Below are positions 4,657-5,914 of a stretch of DNA of 5,914 nucleotides, piece after piece (the first letter of the stretch is position 1; every line of letters starts with the position of its first letter). Source of the DNA: an uncultured Eubacteriales bacterium (GTDB lineage Bacteria > Bacillota > Clostridia > Oscillospirales > Acutalibacteraceae); the NCBI GenBank assembly GCA_900313475.1, contig OMRJ01000291.1:1-5914 (forward strand), given 5' to 3'. A model generated the notes under the pieces. The model saw only the letters and a program-made list of their open reading frames with translations. It did no database searches and was not told where the DNA came from. The position numbers were made by a program, and so were the translations under genes.

Positions 4657-5914
4657 TTATTTCTCGGCTTTAGCTTTCGCGTCCTTATGAGGTACTATAA
4701 GGTTTGTCACGATGCCGAGAATGAGTGCGCATGCAACGGAGGTGAGAGTAACCTTGCCGAAGTTAACGGTGAGTCCGCCGATACCGCAGATAAGAATGAC
4801 TGCCACTACAAAGAGATTTCTGTTTTCGCCGAGGTCTACTTCCTGAATCATTTTAAGACCGCTTACCGCGATAAAGCCGTAGAGTGTGATGCACACGCCG
4901 CCCATTACGCAGTTGGGAATGCTTGCGAGGAATGTTACGAACGGACCGAAGAAAGAAATTGCTATGCACATGACGGCAGTTGCGAGTATTGTTACTACGG
5001 AAGCGTTGCCCGTGATAGCCACACATCCGACCGATTCACCGTAGGTGGTGTTGGGGCAGCCGCCGAAGAACGCGCCTGCCATTGAGCCTATGCCGTCTCC
5101 GAGGAGTGTTCTGTGAAGGCCGGGGTCTTCAAGGAGGTCTTTTTCAATGATAGAGGAGAGGTTTTTGTGGTCTGCTATGTGTTCTGCGAACACAACAAAT
5201 GCTACGGGGATATATGCGACTGCAACAGTGGCAATGTAATGTCCGTTAATCTCCTTGAGTCCCTTTGCGGCCTTAAGGAACGTGAAGTCGGGGACTGAGA
5301 AGAATTTCATGTCATGGAAAACGGAGAAGTCGATTATCTGAAGCGCGGTGTTGTCGGTTGCTATGCCGATGCCGGTGAATATCGCGGCTGCAACATAACC
5401 TGCGAGGATACCGATTATGAACGGAATAAGCTTTGTCATTTTTTTGCCGTATACGGAGCAGATAACAACCGTGAACAGTGTTACAAGTCCGCAAATGAGA
5501 GCAGCAAAGGGGTTTGCGGAGGAAACATAGGAGACTTTGTCGACGATAGCGCCGTCTTCAATTACCTGCGAGGTGACCTCTGTCATCACTTTACCGAGAG
5601 TGAGGTCGCCTACAGCGTTTCCTGCGAGTGAAAGACCGATTATTGAAACCGTGGGTCCTATAACAACGGCAGGCATAAGCCTGTTTATCCATTTAACGCC
5701 CGCAATTTTGACTGCGATTGCAATCACCACATAGACAAGTCCCGCAAAGGCTGCGCCTATGATAAGACCGAAATGACCGGCGGCTTCCGATATCGCGCCT
5801 GCGAATGCCGCAAACATTGAACCGATAAATGCGAAGGATGAACCGAGGAAAACAGGGCTTCTGAATTTTGTAAACAGAAGATAGACTATTGTGCCGACGC
5901 CTGCGCCGAACAGC
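4657..5914 (-). CDS. uracil/xanthine permease of the NCS2 family, UraA-like, 5' end outside the window
   Basis: The visible 418 residues run to the window edge in an open frame. The ATG at 5817 is internal, since the frame continues upstream with LFGAGVGT and GSSFAFIGS, equivalent to about residue 48 onward of E. coli UraA. About 45 N-terminal residues are therefore missing. The protein imports uracil, or less likely xanthine/uric acid, by proton symport through about 14 membrane segments. Landmarks are GSSFAFI (visible 24-30), the VVFAEH motif with Glu at visible 244, DPGLHR (263-268) and PNTTYGE with Glu at 293. The two glutamates match the substrate-binding and proton-coupling residues Glu241 and Glu290 of UraA, so it should be active. 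The uracil branch is favoured by the AEH and NTTYGE motifs. The end is rich in Lys and Ala (KDAKAKAEK). Confidence 0.93.
   Translation of the reverse strand, partial: LFGAGVGTIVYLLFTKFRSPVFLGSSFAFIGSMFAAFAGAISEAAGHFGLIIGAAFAGLVYVVIAIAVKIAGVKWINRLMPAVVIGPTVSIIGLSLAGNAVGDLTLGKVMTEVTSQVIEDGAIVDKVSYVSSANPFAALICGLVTLFTVVICSVYGKKMTKLIPFIIGILAGYVAAAIFTGIGIATDNTALQIIDFSVFHDMKFFSVPDFTFLKAAKGLKEINGHYIATVAVAYIPVAFVVFAEHIADHKNLSSIIEKDLLEDPGLHRTLLGDGIGSMAGAFFGGCPNTTYGESVGCVAITGNASVVTILATAVMCIAISFFGPFVTFLASIPNCVMGGVCITLYGFIAVSGLKMIQEVDLGENRNLFVVAVILICGIGGLTVNFGKVTLTSVACALILGIVTNLIVPHKDAKAKAEK

Noticed and set aside
4687..5085. 132-residue plus-strand open frame
   Set aside because: It is antisense to the clear UraA-like permease and rich in Cys, His, Glu and Tyr without a pattern; it is a reverse-frame shadow.

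Overview
The window reads like chromosomal DNA of a mid-GC Clostridia member, probably a gut Oscillospiraceae or Lachnospiraceae relative. This rests on the BlaI-type regulator with tandem palindromic operators, the DUF1292 protein, strong AGGAGG ribosome binding sites and sigma-A promoters. That placement is inference. All six genes lie on the minus strand, so the layout is described in the direction of transcription, from high to low coordinates.

Positions 5914-4657 hold a UraA-type uracil/xanthine permease (NCS2 family) cut by the window edge. It ends in a strong hairpin terminator (4600-4642). A new promoter (4553-4581) then starts an aldose 1-epimerase of the LacX-like branch (4523-3666). 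A perfect-consensus sigma-A promoter (3607-3635) follows and drives a small DUF1292 protein (3574-3281).

Positions 3280-2918 are a 363-base gap without a gene. It contains a predicted 6S-like RNA of about 190 nt (3070-3260), a second hairpin with G-U pairs (2991-3029), and a cluster of CCGA/TCGG inverted repeats (2944-2977) just before the next gene.

Positions 2917-144 carry a tightly coupled two-gene unit. The first gene encodes a 599-residue cytoplasmic protein with two short propeller-like segments followed by an (alpha/alpha)-toroid-like region. The second encodes a 324-residue protein that looks like a strongly shortened and catalytically degenerate GH38 alpha-mannosidase. Their stop and start codons overlap as TAATG. 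No function can be assigned, but the pair looks like intracellular carbohydrate handling and is the most likely undescribed item here.

Positions 122-1 hold a promoter with two tandem palindromic operators between and around its -35 and -10 boxes, then the first 14 codons of what looks like a BlaI/MecI/CopY repressor that would autoregulate.
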